DNA from: Candidatus Methanocorpusculum faecipullorum
GTDB lineage: Archaea > Halobacteriota > Methanomicrobia > Methanomicrobiales > Methanocorpusculaceae
DNA: 64,000 nucleotides
Assembly (NCBI GenBank): GCA_018883755.1
Contig: JAHLFR010000035.1
Coordinates: 20,561-84,560, forward strand
Direction of reading: 5' to 3'
The position numbers and the translations under genes were made by a program. Numbering within the stretch: the stretch's first letter is position 1; every line of letters starts with the position of its first letter. Under the pieces are notes generated by a model. The model made no database searches. It was not told where the DNA came from and worked only from the letters and a program-made list of their open reading frames with translations. Shown here piece by piece: positions 53,968 through 61,675 of this stretch.

Positions 53968-54438
53968 TTAGTCTGACGGAGGCATAACAAGGCTGTCAAG
54001 ATGATAGCCGTAAGAGGTACGTTCCAGCGGGATGCATCTGCGGAACTCGTCTATCGGGATGCTGGCCTGAGTGCCAAAAAAGGAGAGTACCATTTCCCAG
54101 GGCATGAGATAAGCTTCGTTTTTCTGGCTGGTACCGCGGAACTCAACCGCAAGGAACCCGCGGCGGCCTGTGTATTTGAGAAACCCTGAGATGTTATCGA
54201 TCTGATGTACGTTATCTTTGTCCTTGTGGAAGTTGCTGGAAAATGAGATCCGCTTTCCTTTCACCGATTTGCATTCGATAGCAAGATAGAAGGATGGGTC
54301 CGGTGAGTCAACGATGATGTCAACATACTGGGTGTTGAAGTGCGCCTGTTTGAGCCGGTAAGCAAAACCTTTCATCCTGTGTTCAGTGAAGTACCGGTTG
54401 ATGCAGATAACGACGGCGCGTTCAAACTCATTTGCCAT
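53968..54438 (-). CDS. Hjc-like Holliday junction resolvase
   Basis: 156 residues from ATG 54438 (MANEFERAVVICINRYFTEH). The nuclease core has the PD-(D/E)xK pattern: NTQYVDIIVDSPDPSFYLAIECKSV (Asp and Glu-x-Lys, about 40-60). This is the Hjc/archaeal resolvase group that cuts four-way DNA junctions in recombination. It is the first gene of the run that continues with marker 9, which is only context. Confidence 0.82.
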   Translation of the reverse strand: MANEFERAVVICINRYFTEHRMKGFAYRLKQAHFNTQYVDIIVDSPDPSFYLAIECKSVKGKRISFSSNFHKDKDNVHQIDNISGFLKYTGRRGFLAVEFRGTSQKNEAYLMPWEMVLSFFGTQASIPIDEFRRCIPLERTSYGYHLDSLVMPPSD

Positions 54439-54494
54439 GTGTGTTTTTTCATGTTTCACCTCAGAGATGATGAACTTTTATAGCCGGGATTCGA

Positions 54495-54710
54495 ATGAGT
54501 GTTGAGAGTATGCAGGATGGACGGGTACGCAGGAATATTCATGTTGGTTCGGCAGTTGCGATTGTTCTGAAAAAAGATCAGCCGACAGGTGCTCTTACCT
54601 GGGGACGTGTTGCTGAGATTCTGACAAACTCACCCTCTCATCCGCACGGAATAAAGGTCCGGCTTTCGGATGGATCGGTTGGCCGTGTGCAGCAGATATA
54701 TGATAAATAG
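54495..54710 (+). CDS. YwbE-family (DUF2196) small protein
   Basis: 71 residues (66 if the second ATG at 54510 is used). The family core is MQDGRVRRNIHVGSAVAIVL and GALTWGRVAEILTNSPSHPH, ending GIKVRLSDGSVGRVQQI. It is a small beta-barrel-like protein with no known function, found in bacteria and some methanogens. It has a TATA-like ACTTTTATAG element before the start. Confidence 0.82.
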   Translation: MSVESMQDGRVRRNIHVGSAVAIVLKKDQPTGALTWGRVAEILTNSPSHPHGIKVRLSDGSVGRVQQIYDK

Positions 54711-54869
54711 CCTCTTTTTCGGGAACCCTTTTGTTGGGGAATGGGGTTTTCGTGGGATGGTGCGATCTTTGCTTTTCCCGGACGAACTGCATACAACTAA
54801 TAACTCTCCCTCACAAATACTACTTAGCAACTTTCGCTAAGACAATTTTTCCTAAGAAGAGAGATTAGT
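54711..54869 (+). promoter_or_regulatory. Promoter/leader of the cbi operon with inverted repeat
   Basis: CTTAGC (54823-54828) and GCTAAG (54836-54841) flank a seven-base spacer, with a third CCTAAG at 54851-54856 before a GAGAG ribosome site and ATG 54870. An AT-rich AACTAATAACTC near 54796 may be the TATA element, which would place the repeat at the start of the transcript. No conserved cobalamin riboswitch box (GCCACTG) is present, so control by a protein or short leader hairpin is more likely. Confidence 0.45.
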
Positions 54870-55403
54870 ATGGAGCTACCCGGAGGACCTACACAACCGG
54901 AAGTGATGGCGGTATCACTTGAAAAACTCGGTGTACAACCGGGCGATACTGTGGCCGATATCGGCTGCGGTACTGGCACAGTGACAAAAGCAATTGCCGC
55001 ACTTGCGGGTACCTGCGGGCATGTATATGCTGTTGACCGCAGACCTGCGGCTGTTTCGATTACGCGTGATACTTGTGCCGCCTTTCCGCAGGTAGAGGTG
55101 TTCGAGGGTGAGGCACTGTCGTTTCTCTCTGGTCCTCATAAACAGGTGAACTGTGCTTTCTGCGGTGGGAGTCGTGACATTGCTGAGGTTATCACCCGGC
55201 TGGATAAAGAGGGGTGCAGGAGTATTGTGGTTAATGCAGTGCTTATCGAAACCGCTGTTGAGACTATCCATGTCATGAAGGAGCTGGGTATTTTCCGGGA
55301 GGCGGTTCATCTGCAGGTGTCTCGTTCCTATGAACTTACGGAGCGTATTATGTTCAAACCAATCAATCCCATCTATATTATACATGGAGGGCGGGAATGC
55401 TGA
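54870..55403 (+). CDS. cbiT: Cobalt-precorrin-6B C15-methyltransferase (decarboxylating)
   Basis: 177 residues. SAM-binding Rossmann motif VADIGCGTGTVTKAIA (about 29-44) and YAVDRRPAAVSITRD match CbiT. It methylates C15 and decarboxylates the ring C acetate in anaerobic cobalamin synthesis. It heads an eight-gene operon; start codon ATG 54870 follows AGAAGAGAGA. The cbiL start overlaps it by seven bases. Confidence 0.95.
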   Translation: MELPGGPTQPEVMAVSLEKLGVQPGDTVADIGCGTGTVTKAIAALAGTCGHVYAVDRRPAAVSITRDTCAAFPQVEVFEGEALSFLSGPHKQVNCAFCGGSRDIAEVITRLDKEGCRSIVVNAVLIETAVETIHVMKELGIFREAVHLQVSRSYELTERIMFKPINPIYIIHGGREC

Positions 55404-56008
55404 CAGCAGTCGGTCTCGGCCCTGGTGACGCAGAGCTTCTGACCCTTAGAGCTGTCCGTTTGCTTTCTGAGGCGGACACTGTGTTTGTGCCGGGAGGTAT
55501 TGCCCAGGATCTGGTGAAACCATATGCCAAGAAAATTGTGGCCCTTGAGTTTCCAATGACGCGTGATGAGGAGGTTATCACGGCATGTATGGAACGCAAT
55601 GCTGAGAAAATTGTTCCTGTGGCAAAAAACGGCAAGGCGGTTTTTGGTCTGATAGGGGATCCGAATTTTTATTCGACGTTTTCTCGTCTTGCCGAGATGG
55701 TACGTGCACGGTATCCGGGTCTTGAAGTTACCACGGTTCCGGGTATTAGCTCAATTACCGCTGTGGCATCGCATGCCGAGATTCCTGTAAACGGTGCATT
55801 TCTTGTGACTGATGGTCCTGATGTTCCGGCAACAAAAATTTTGATGAAGGTTACGCATCCTCGTGAGAAAGCAGAGATGCTCAAGACTGAAGGCTACAAT
55901 GACTTCATCGTTGTGGAGCGGATGTATATGGATGGCGAGTGTGTGCACCGCGGAGCATTGCCGGAAAAAACAAATTACTTTTCGATTATGATTGCGAGGA
56001 AAGTATGA
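55397..56008 (+). CDS. cbiL: Cobalt-precorrin-2 C20-methyltransferase
   Basis: 203 residues, tetrapyrrole methylase fold. Motifs: VGLGPGDAELLTLRAVRLL (SAM-binding glycine loop), VPGISSITAVASHAEIPV (about 114-131). CbiL adds the methyl at C20 of precorrin-2. It overlaps cbiT by seven bases and its stop overlaps cbiF. Confidence 0.94.
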   Translation: MLTAVGLGPGDAELLTLRAVRLLSEADTVFVPGGIAQDLVKPYAKKIVALEFPMTRDEEVITACMERNAEKIVPVAKNGKAVFGLIGDPNFYSTFSRLAEMVRARYPGLEVTTVPGISSITAVASHAEIPVNGAFLVTDGPDVPATKILMKVTHPREKAEMLKTEGYNDFIVVERMYMDGECVHRGALPEKTNYFSIMIARKV

Positions 56009-56718
56009 AGTACTACATTGTTGGTGCAGGCTGCGGCGATCCTGGTCTGATTACCGTGAAGGGAATGGAACTTTTGCAGAAGGCAGATGTGTTGATTTAT
56101 GCAGGTTCTCTGGTGAATCCAGAACTTGTGGCGATGTCTCCGGCTGCCCTGAAGCTTGACTCTTGGGGAATGAAACTCGAGGAGATCACCTCAGTGATTT
56201 CGGAAAATGTACGGGCAGGAAAACTAGTGGTACGATTGCACTCTGGTGATCCGGCAATCTATGGATCGATTGTGGAACAGATTGCCCCTCTTGAAGAGGA
56301 CGGGATATTTGCAGAGATTGTACCGGGTGTTTCTTCAATGTTTGGTGCAGCAGCGGCGCTCCAGACAGAGTACACACTTAGAGGCGTGTCCGAGTCAGTG
56401 ATTGTCACCCGATCCGCAGGAGAGACTCTTGACTCTGATCAGCTTGCAGAACTGTCGGAGCATGAAACAACCATGGTGATTTTTCTTTCAACCGGTCACA
56501 TAGACTCGGTGATGAAAAAACTTCGCCGGAGTCCTGACACACCGGTTGCGGTGGTGTATCATGCGTCGTGGCCGGATCAGCAGGTTATCCGGGGAACTAT
56601 TGCAGATATTGCTGAAAAAGTACATGCGGCAGGAATTGAACGTTCTGCGCTGATTATTGTGGGTGATGTGGTGCGGGGTGTCAAAGCCGCGTACACGAAC
56701 TCTCATCTCTACGGATGA
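56005..56718 (+). CDS. cbiF: Cobalt-precorrin-4 C11-methyltransferase
   Basis: 237 residues from ATG 56005, chosen for its ATGA overlap with cbiL and the family start MKYYIVGAGCGDPGLITVKG. The second conserved region is LVVRLHSGDPAIYGSIVEQ (about 75-93), followed by VPGVSSMFGAAAAL. It methylates C11 of cobalt-precorrin-4. The stop overlaps cbiG. Confidence 0.95.
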   Translation: MKYYIVGAGCGDPGLITVKGMELLQKADVLIYAGSLVNPELVAMSPAALKLDSWGMKLEEITSVISENVRAGKLVVRLHSGDPAIYGSIVEQIAPLEEDGIFAEIVPGVSSMFGAAAALQTEYTLRGVSESVIVTRSAGETLDSDQLAELSEHETTMVIFLSTGHIDSVMKKLRRSPDTPVAVVYHASWPDQQVIRGTIADIAEKVHAAGIERSALIIVGDVVRGVKAAYTNSHLYG

Positions 56719-57584
56719 AAACTGCTGTCGTTGTTCTGGATCGATTCCGTTCCGAGGGAGAACGTGTCGCGGAATTTCTTGATGCGGAGCTGGTGCCGTA
56801 TTCGGATCATGTGTTTGCGGATCTGTACCGCAGGGTAGAGGTGATTGTTGCGGTGATGTCGGCCGGGATTGCGGTCCGAGGTTGTGCGCCGCATCTGTCC
56901 GATAAGTGGCATGATCCTGCGCTTGTCGTGGTAACACCGGACCTTCGGTATGCGATACCTGTTCTTGGAGGGCATCATGGAGGGAATGTCTGTGCAAAGC
57001 GTCTTGCTGCCCTCGGCATTGAGCCGGTAATCTCTACTGCGACTGAAACACGTGGGCGCCCTTCGGTGGAGGAGACCGCCCGAACCGGAGGTTTTGTGGT
57101 GGTGAACCGGTCATCGACCCGTGAGGTGAACGGGGCGGTTCTTGACGGAGATGTGCCGGTTGTCCGGGTTGATCCGCCTCATATTGTTGTTGCCAATCCA
57201 GGCGTATCTGTTTTGGTGAATGAATCCAGATATGTGATAGGTGTCGGATGTCGTCTGGGTACGACTGCTGAGGAGATTGTTGCGGCAGTGAACGCCGCAT
57301 GTTCTGCGGCTGGTATCTCGCATGAGGCTGTTACGATGTATGCGACGACGATCAAGAAGTTTCATGAGATGGGGCTGCACGAAGCTGTGAGGTCCTTATC
57401 CGGCAATCTCATCTTTTTGGATGATGAAACTATTAATGCACAGGTGCCAAGGACTCCCTCCCGTGCAGGGATGTTGGGTCTGGCTGGCGTTGCAGAGCCG
57501 TGTGCTCTGGCACTTGCAAAATCAGGCACGTTGATTCTGAACAAGACCGTCTATGGCCGTGTCACGATTGCCATAGGAAAATAA
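56715..57584 (+). CDS. cbiG: Cobalt-precorrin-5A hydrolase
   Basis: 289 residues. N-terminal region with VAVMSAGIAVRGCAPHL (about 50-66), VLGGHHGGNVCAKRLA (about 82-97), then the C-terminal domain with YVIGVGCRLGTTAEEIVAAV. It opens the delta-lactone ring, releasing acetaldehyde. ATGA overlap with cbiF; cbiH follows after two bases. Confidence 0.94.
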   Translation: MKTAVVVLDRFRSEGERVAEFLDAELVPYSDHVFADLYRRVEVIVAVMSAGIAVRGCAPHLSDKWHDPALVVVTPDLRYAIPVLGGHHGGNVCAKRLAALGIEPVISTATETRGRPSVEETARTGGFVVVNRSSTREVNGAVLDGDVPVVRVDPPHIVVANPGVSVLVNESRYVIGVGCRLGTTAEEIVAAVNAACSAAGISHEAVTMYATTIKKFHEMGLHEAVRSLSGNLIFLDDETINAQVPRTPSRAGMLGLAGVAEPCALALAKSGTLILNKTVYGRVTIAIGK

Positions 57585-57586
57585 TC

Positions 57587-58348
57587 ATGGGTACTCTTTG
57601 GATAGTTAGTTCTGGACCGGGCAGTCTGCAGCAGCTGACCCCGGCTGCAATGAAAGCAATTGCCGCGGCAGATGTTGTTATCGGCAATGCGTTTTATCTG
57701 GATATGCTGGAGGTCCTGCTGAAAGGCAAGCAGGTTATTCGCAGTTCAATGGGGAAAGAGGTTGATCGCGCAAAAGAGGCGGCACGACTTGCGGCGGACT
57801 GCAATGTTGCAATGATCACGGGCGGTGATGCTGGCGTGTATGGCATGGCCAGCATTGTGCTTGAAGTTGTGGAACATGAGTTTCCGGGAACGGATGTCGA
57901 GGTGCTCCCGGGTGTTACTGCTGCAACTGCGGCAGCATCGCGTCTTGGCTCCCCTCTTTCAGGAGATTATGTGACCCTGAGTCTGTCGGATCTGCTTACA
58001 CCATGGGAGCTGATAGAGAAGCGTCTGCATCTTGCCTTTCAAATGGGGGTCCCGGTCGCTCTGTACAATCCAAAAAGCCGTGGCCGACCGCTTAATCTGG
58101 GAAAAGCAATTCAGATCGCTTTGCAGTATCGTTCCCCGGAGACGCCAGTTGGTGTGGTGCGGAATGTGTTCCGATCTGGTGAGGAGACGTTCTGTGTGAC
58201 GCTTGCATCGCTTGGAGAAAATGATGAGCTGGTTGATATGCACTCGATCCTGATTATTGGCGGTGATGAGACCAGGTTCTGGGAGGAAAACGGAGATGTC
58301 AAAGGAATTATTACGCCCCGCGGTTACCACAGAAAGTACGTATACTGA
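57587..58348 (+). CDS. cbiH: Cobalt-precorrin-3B C17-methyltransferase (ring contraction)
   Basis: 253 residues from ATG 57587 (MGTLWIVSSGPGSLQQLTPA). The SAM-binding loop and the region VAMITGGDAGVYGMASIVLE (about 70-89) and LPGVTAATAAASRLGSPL are typical for CbiH. It methylates C17 and contracts the ring. The last 53 bases are shared with the start of cbiC. Confidence 0.95.
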   Translation: MGTLWIVSSGPGSLQQLTPAAMKAIAAADVVIGNAFYLDMLEVLLKGKQVIRSSMGKEVDRAKEAARLAADCNVAMITGGDAGVYGMASIVLEVVEHEFPGTDVEVLPGVTAATAAASRLGSPLSGDYVTLSLSDLLTPWELIEKRLHLAFQMGVPVALYNPKSRGRPLNLGKAIQIALQYRSPETPVGVVRNVFRSGEETFCVTLASLGENDELVDMHSILIIGGDETRFWEENGDVKGIITPRGYHRKYVY

Positions 58349-58955
58349 TATTGGTGCTGATACGCCGGAAGGTTTTTCGATTTCGTCGCGCAGCAGGAGC
58401 CTGGCACGGGAGGCTGTCGGAAACTCGACGCCTGAAGACAGGATTCGTCAGCGGTGTTCGATTGCAGTAGGTGACTGGGCTATGGCGGATCTTCTGCGGT
58501 TTTCGCATGATCCTGTTGCGGCAGGTCTTGCTGCCCTTGATGCAGGTGCCCCGATTTTCACGGACATCCGGATGGTTCTCACTGGTATTCAGAAGCGTGG
58601 GCACACTTGTCCAGTTTCCTGTGCTCTTGATTTTGGTGCGGATATTTCCCGAGATCAGGGTATTACCAGGAGTTCAGCAGGGTTCGTAGCTCTGCGGGAC
58701 GAGCTGGAGGGTTCGATCGTGGTGATCGGAAATGCACCGAGTGCTCTTCTGACGGTCTGTGGTTTTGTGGATGAGGGCATCTGCCCTGCGTTGATTGTGG
58801 GTACCCCTGTCGGATTTGTAAATGCTGCTGAGTCAAAAGAGGTTCTTCGTACGAAATCGGTTCCGTCGATCTCAAATGTAGGTACCCGCGGGGGAACGCC
58901 GGTTGCGGTTGCATCGCTGAACGAGATCATTACGATGTATGCTGAGCAGGTATGA
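58296..58955 (+). CDS. cbiC: Cobalt-precorrin-8 methylmutase
   Basis: 219 residues from ATG 58296. The domain proper begins near residue 20 (GFSISSRSRSLAREA), so the N-terminal extension is encoded inside the end of cbiH. A GGGAGG ribosome site nine bases upstream supports this start, as no other start codon lies before the domain. Family motifs: DIRMVLTGIQKR near 90 and GNAPSALLTVCGFVDEG near 150. It moves a methyl from C11 to C12 in the corrin ring. Ends with an ATGA overlap into cbiD. Confidence 0.93.
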   Translation: MSKELLRPAVTTESTYTDIGADTPEGFSISSRSRSLAREAVGNSTPEDRIRQRCSIAVGDWAMADLLRFSHDPVAAGLAALDAGAPIFTDIRMVLTGIQKRGHTCPVSCALDFGADISRDQGITRSSAGFVALRDELEGSIVVIGNAPSALLTVCGFVDEGICPALIVGTPVGFVNAAESKEVLRTKSVPSISNVGTRGGTPVAVASLNEIITMYAEQV

Positions 58956-59974
58956 TTGATCCGGTGAGCGGTTTTCTGTATCCTGAGGCGTGGGTACGTT
59001 TGTGTACCGATGATGCGGAACGCGAACTGGTACGGTCCGGTTTCGGTGTGCTGACAGCAAATGGTTCGGTACTCCGCCGTGGATTTACGACGGGTACGAC
59101 TGCGGCAGCAGCAGCATTTGCTGCTGTTGCATCATTGCGAATGACTCAGGTGTCTGAGGCGGAGATTCTGCTTCCATGTGGTATAGTGGTACAGGTTCCG
59201 GTACTCGGCAGAAACGGCCATGGTGAAGCGCGAAAGTTTTCAGGTGATTATCCTGATGATGTGACTGCGGAGATTTTGATTGTGGCCGAAGCACAGGTGT
59301 CTGATGAGATCTCTCTTGTTGCAGGAGAGGGTATCGGGCGTTTTGTCCGTGAAACCCCGCGGTATGGACTTGGTGAGCCTGCAATTAGTCCCCCGGCACG
59401 TGCAGAGATTTTGGGAGCAATTGAGGCAGCTTGTCGTATGGCTGGGATCTCCGGTGCAGCGGTTGTTTTACGGATTCCTGAGGGTGAGAGAGTTGGCAGC
59501 CAGACGCTGAACCCAAAGGTTGGCGTGTGTGGGGGAATTTCAGTTGTGGGAACAACAGGGTTTGTGGAGCCGTGGGATGATCATCTGACAGATACGCTTG
59601 GTGAACGGATTGCCGCAGCTTCGGATGTGGTGATTACAACGGGAAGGACAGGTCTGCGGTTTTCGCGACTGTTGTTCCCGGAGTTTGAAGTGGTGCTTGC
59701 GGGCTCTAAGCTTTCAGAGGCTCTGTCTGCGGCAAAGAACTGCCGTCACGTCGTTGTGTGCGGCCTACCGGGTCTTATTCTGCGGTTTTTCCATCCAGAG
59801 GTTGCAACGTCCCGGGGTTTTTCAACGGTGGAGGAGCTGGCGGCTTCCGCTGAGGGTCCGGCTGTATTAAAGGCCGAGGTGACAGATGCGGTGCAGCGGT
59901 TTCCAGGGGTGCGTATCGTACTGCTGGATCGTGATGGAGAGGTACTGGTTGATTCCGAGGAGGGTGTAAGATGA
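58952..59974 (+). CDS. cbiD: Cobalt-precorrin-5B C1-methyltransferase
   Basis: 340 residues. The CbiD motif RRGFTTGTTAAAAAFAAVA (about 43-61) is at the N-terminal part, and the C-terminal half includes GLRFSRLLFPEFEVVLAGSK. CbiD uses SAM to methylate C1 in the anaerobic branch. Overlaps cbiC and cbiE by four bases each. Confidence 0.94.
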   Translation: MIDPVSGFLYPEAWVRLCTDDAERELVRSGFGVLTANGSVLRRGFTTGTTAAAAAFAAVASLRMTQVSEAEILLPCGIVVQVPVLGRNGHGEARKFSGDYPDDVTAEILIVAEAQVSDEISLVAGEGIGRFVRETPRYGLGEPAISPPARAEILGAIEAACRMAGISGAAVVLRIPEGERVGSQTLNPKVGVCGGISVVGTTGFVEPWDDHLTDTLGERIAAASDVVITTGRTGLRFSRLLFPEFEVVLAGSKLSEALSAAKNCRHVVVCGLPGLILRFFHPEVATSRGFSTVEELAASAEGPAVLKAEVTDAVQRFPGVRIVLLDRDGEVLVDSEEGVR

Positions 59975-60540
59975 TCATTGTCGGTGTTGGTGCTGGTTCC
60001 GGGATGCTGACTGAAGACGGAATTTCCCGCATTCGTACTGCACGGGTTATCTACGGTTCGGGCCGTGCGCTTGATCTGGCCAGAGGATATGCAGCGGCGG
60101 ATGCAAAGCTGATTTTGATTACCGATTATAAGGCGTTGCGATCTCTTCCTGATGACGCAGTTGTGTTATCAACGGGTGATCCCCTGATGGCGGGACTTGG
60201 ATATCTTCCTGGAGAAGTAGTGCCTGGAATTTCGTCAATGCAGGTGGCATTTGCCAGGCTGAAGGTTCCGTGGACAAATGTTGCGGTGGTGAATGCCCAT
60301 GGAAAAGATCATACCGCTGCTGTGGAACGTGCGGTGCGGGATGTGGCTGCGGGCCATGTTGTGTTTATAATTGCGGATCCTGATTTTTCTCTTGCGGCAC
60401 TTGGGTCCGCGCTCTCTCCGGATGTACGGATTGCGGTCTGTGAAGATCTTGGGTACCCGTCCGAGCGTGTTGCGGAGGGGACAGCCGCATGTCCGCCGGA
60501 GGTCCGAAGCAGGTTGTTTTGTGTGGTTGCAGGGTACTGA
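59971..60540 (+). CDS. cbiE: Cobalt-precorrin-7 C5-methyltransferase
   Basis: 189 residues, short form. The tetrapyrrole methylase start MIIVGVGAGSGMLTEDGISR and GDPLMAGLGYLPGEVVPGIS (about 70-89) are recognised. In some bacteria CbiE and CbiT are fused (CobL); here they are separate, at opposite ends of the operon. Last gene of the cluster, ending about 100 bases from the convergent pelota gene. Confidence 0.93.
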   Translation: MIIVGVGAGSGMLTEDGISRIRTARVIYGSGRALDLARGYAAADAKLILITDYKALRSLPDDAVVLSTGDPLMAGLGYLPGEVVPGISSMQVAFARLKVPWTNVAVVNAHGKDHTAAVERAVRDVAAGHVVFIIADPDFSLAALGSALSPDVRIAVCEDLGYPSERVAEGTAACPPEVRSRLFCVVAGY

Positions 60541-60640
60541 TTTTTCTTTTTCTTGTTTTGTGCGGTACGATTTTTTCATTCTTTGATAGTATTCGCACCA
60601 AGTACCTGTAAAATAAAAAAATTCTTTATCTCACTTACAC

Positions 60641-61675
60641 CTATGTTGCGATTTTATACCGAAGCAGTGCAGCAACTCCGCCCAGACCTGCCAGACGTTT
60701 CCCCGGCTCAAACTCAGTTGAAAGCACTACGACTCCTGCCCCAAGCCGCTCTGCATCTTCAATCATCTTGGATGTTCTGTTCTCCCGTACCAGTGCATCT
60801 GCCACAATCACTGTCTCAGCCGCACCGTAATCTATTGCCTCCCGTACCTCCGCAGGACCATATGCCACCGCACCATTTTGTCCGATCCGCAAAAACACCT
60901 CATCCATTACCTGTACCTCCCGTGCCAGCTGCAGATCCTCGGCAATCCGTGTCAGAACGCCATTCCCAATCGCTTCCTGTACTGCACCATAGCCCGATCG
61001 CCGCGTATCCGCAAGTAACATACGTTCTGCAGTTTCCGGTACTGACGAACGTGCAAACTTCACAAAATCCTCCTTCACAAATCCCGGACCTGCAACCACC
61101 ACCGGTCCAGTCACCATTGCAAGTGCTCTTAGCAGTTCTTCGAACAAACTCTGCCTTGAGTCGATCTCTGCTGTCTTCCCACTGCCAATCGTCAGTGTAA
61201 CTACCCGTTCTGGCCCGTACTGTCGAACACGATACACCTCTGCTTCCCCGTCCTCCACGGCCACAATATGTACCACACCATGTACAGACGCTGCTACTGC
61301 GCGTTCCAGCCGCTCCAGATCCACCTGCCGCCACTGGCGAACCACACTGATCTCATATCCTGTCTCCACATTCAGCGTGTGATGCTGCCCTGTATCCGGT
61401 CCGAATACAATCACGCCGAATACCCGAAGCCTCCCGACTGCAGGCAGGAATTCTACCTTCTCACACTTTACCCCTATGCGTACAGGTCGCTTCTCCAGTT
61501 TTTCTGCCCGAAGTTTGTCATTTGGCCCGTCCACCGTTCGCAGTGTTACTGCAAAAACAGTATCTCCCCACGAAATCAGATGTGATAAGTGCCACAGATC
61601 ATCCAGGCTTTCCGGTACCAGCTTATACTCGCCAAACCCGTCACGTCTCAGCGGCTCAGCTACCGTCGCCTTCAT
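60641..61675 (-). CDS. pelA: mRNA surveillance protein pelota (Dom34)
   Basis: 344 residues in three domains: an N-terminal Sm-like fold (about 1-130: TVAEPLRRDGFGEYKLVPES), a central domain with VVAGPGFVKEDFVKFA (about 185-200), and the C-terminal L30e-like part ending AVAYGPAEVREAIDYGAAET. Pelota enters the A site of stalled ribosomes, as a release-factor mimic, and works with ABCE1 to split them. Its start overlaps the rqcH stop. Confidence 0.95.
   Translation of the reverse strand: MKATVAEPLRRDGFGEYKLVPESLDDLWHLSHLISWGDTVFAVTLRTVDGPNDKLRAEKLEKRPVRIGVKCEKVEFLPAVGRLRVFGVIVFGPDTGQHHTLNVETGYEISVVRQWRQVDLERLERAVAASVHGVVHIVAVEDGEAEVYRVRQYGPERVVTLTIGSGKTAEIDSRQSLFEELLRALAMVTGPVVVAGPGFVKEDFVKFARSSVPETAERMLLADTRRSGYGAVQEAIGNGVLTRIAEDLQLAREVQVMDEVFLRIGQNGAVAYGPAEVREAIDYGAAETVIVADALVRENRTSKMIEDAERLGAGVVVLSTEFEPGKRLAGLGGVAALLRYKIAT

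Noticed and set aside
54481..54500. GGGATTCGAAT resembling a tRNA T-loop
   Set aside because: No acceptor, D or anticodon stems around it; it is part of the promoter and start of the YwbE gene.
54711..54869. Cobalamin riboswitch before cbiT
   Set aside because: Only 159 bases, no conserved cobalamin box, and part of it is the end region of the preceding transcript.
60553..61200. 215-codon Pro/Gln-rich frame on the plus strand
   Set aside because: Antisense to pelA. The Pro/Gln/Leu-rich composition is typical for the reverse complement of this gene.
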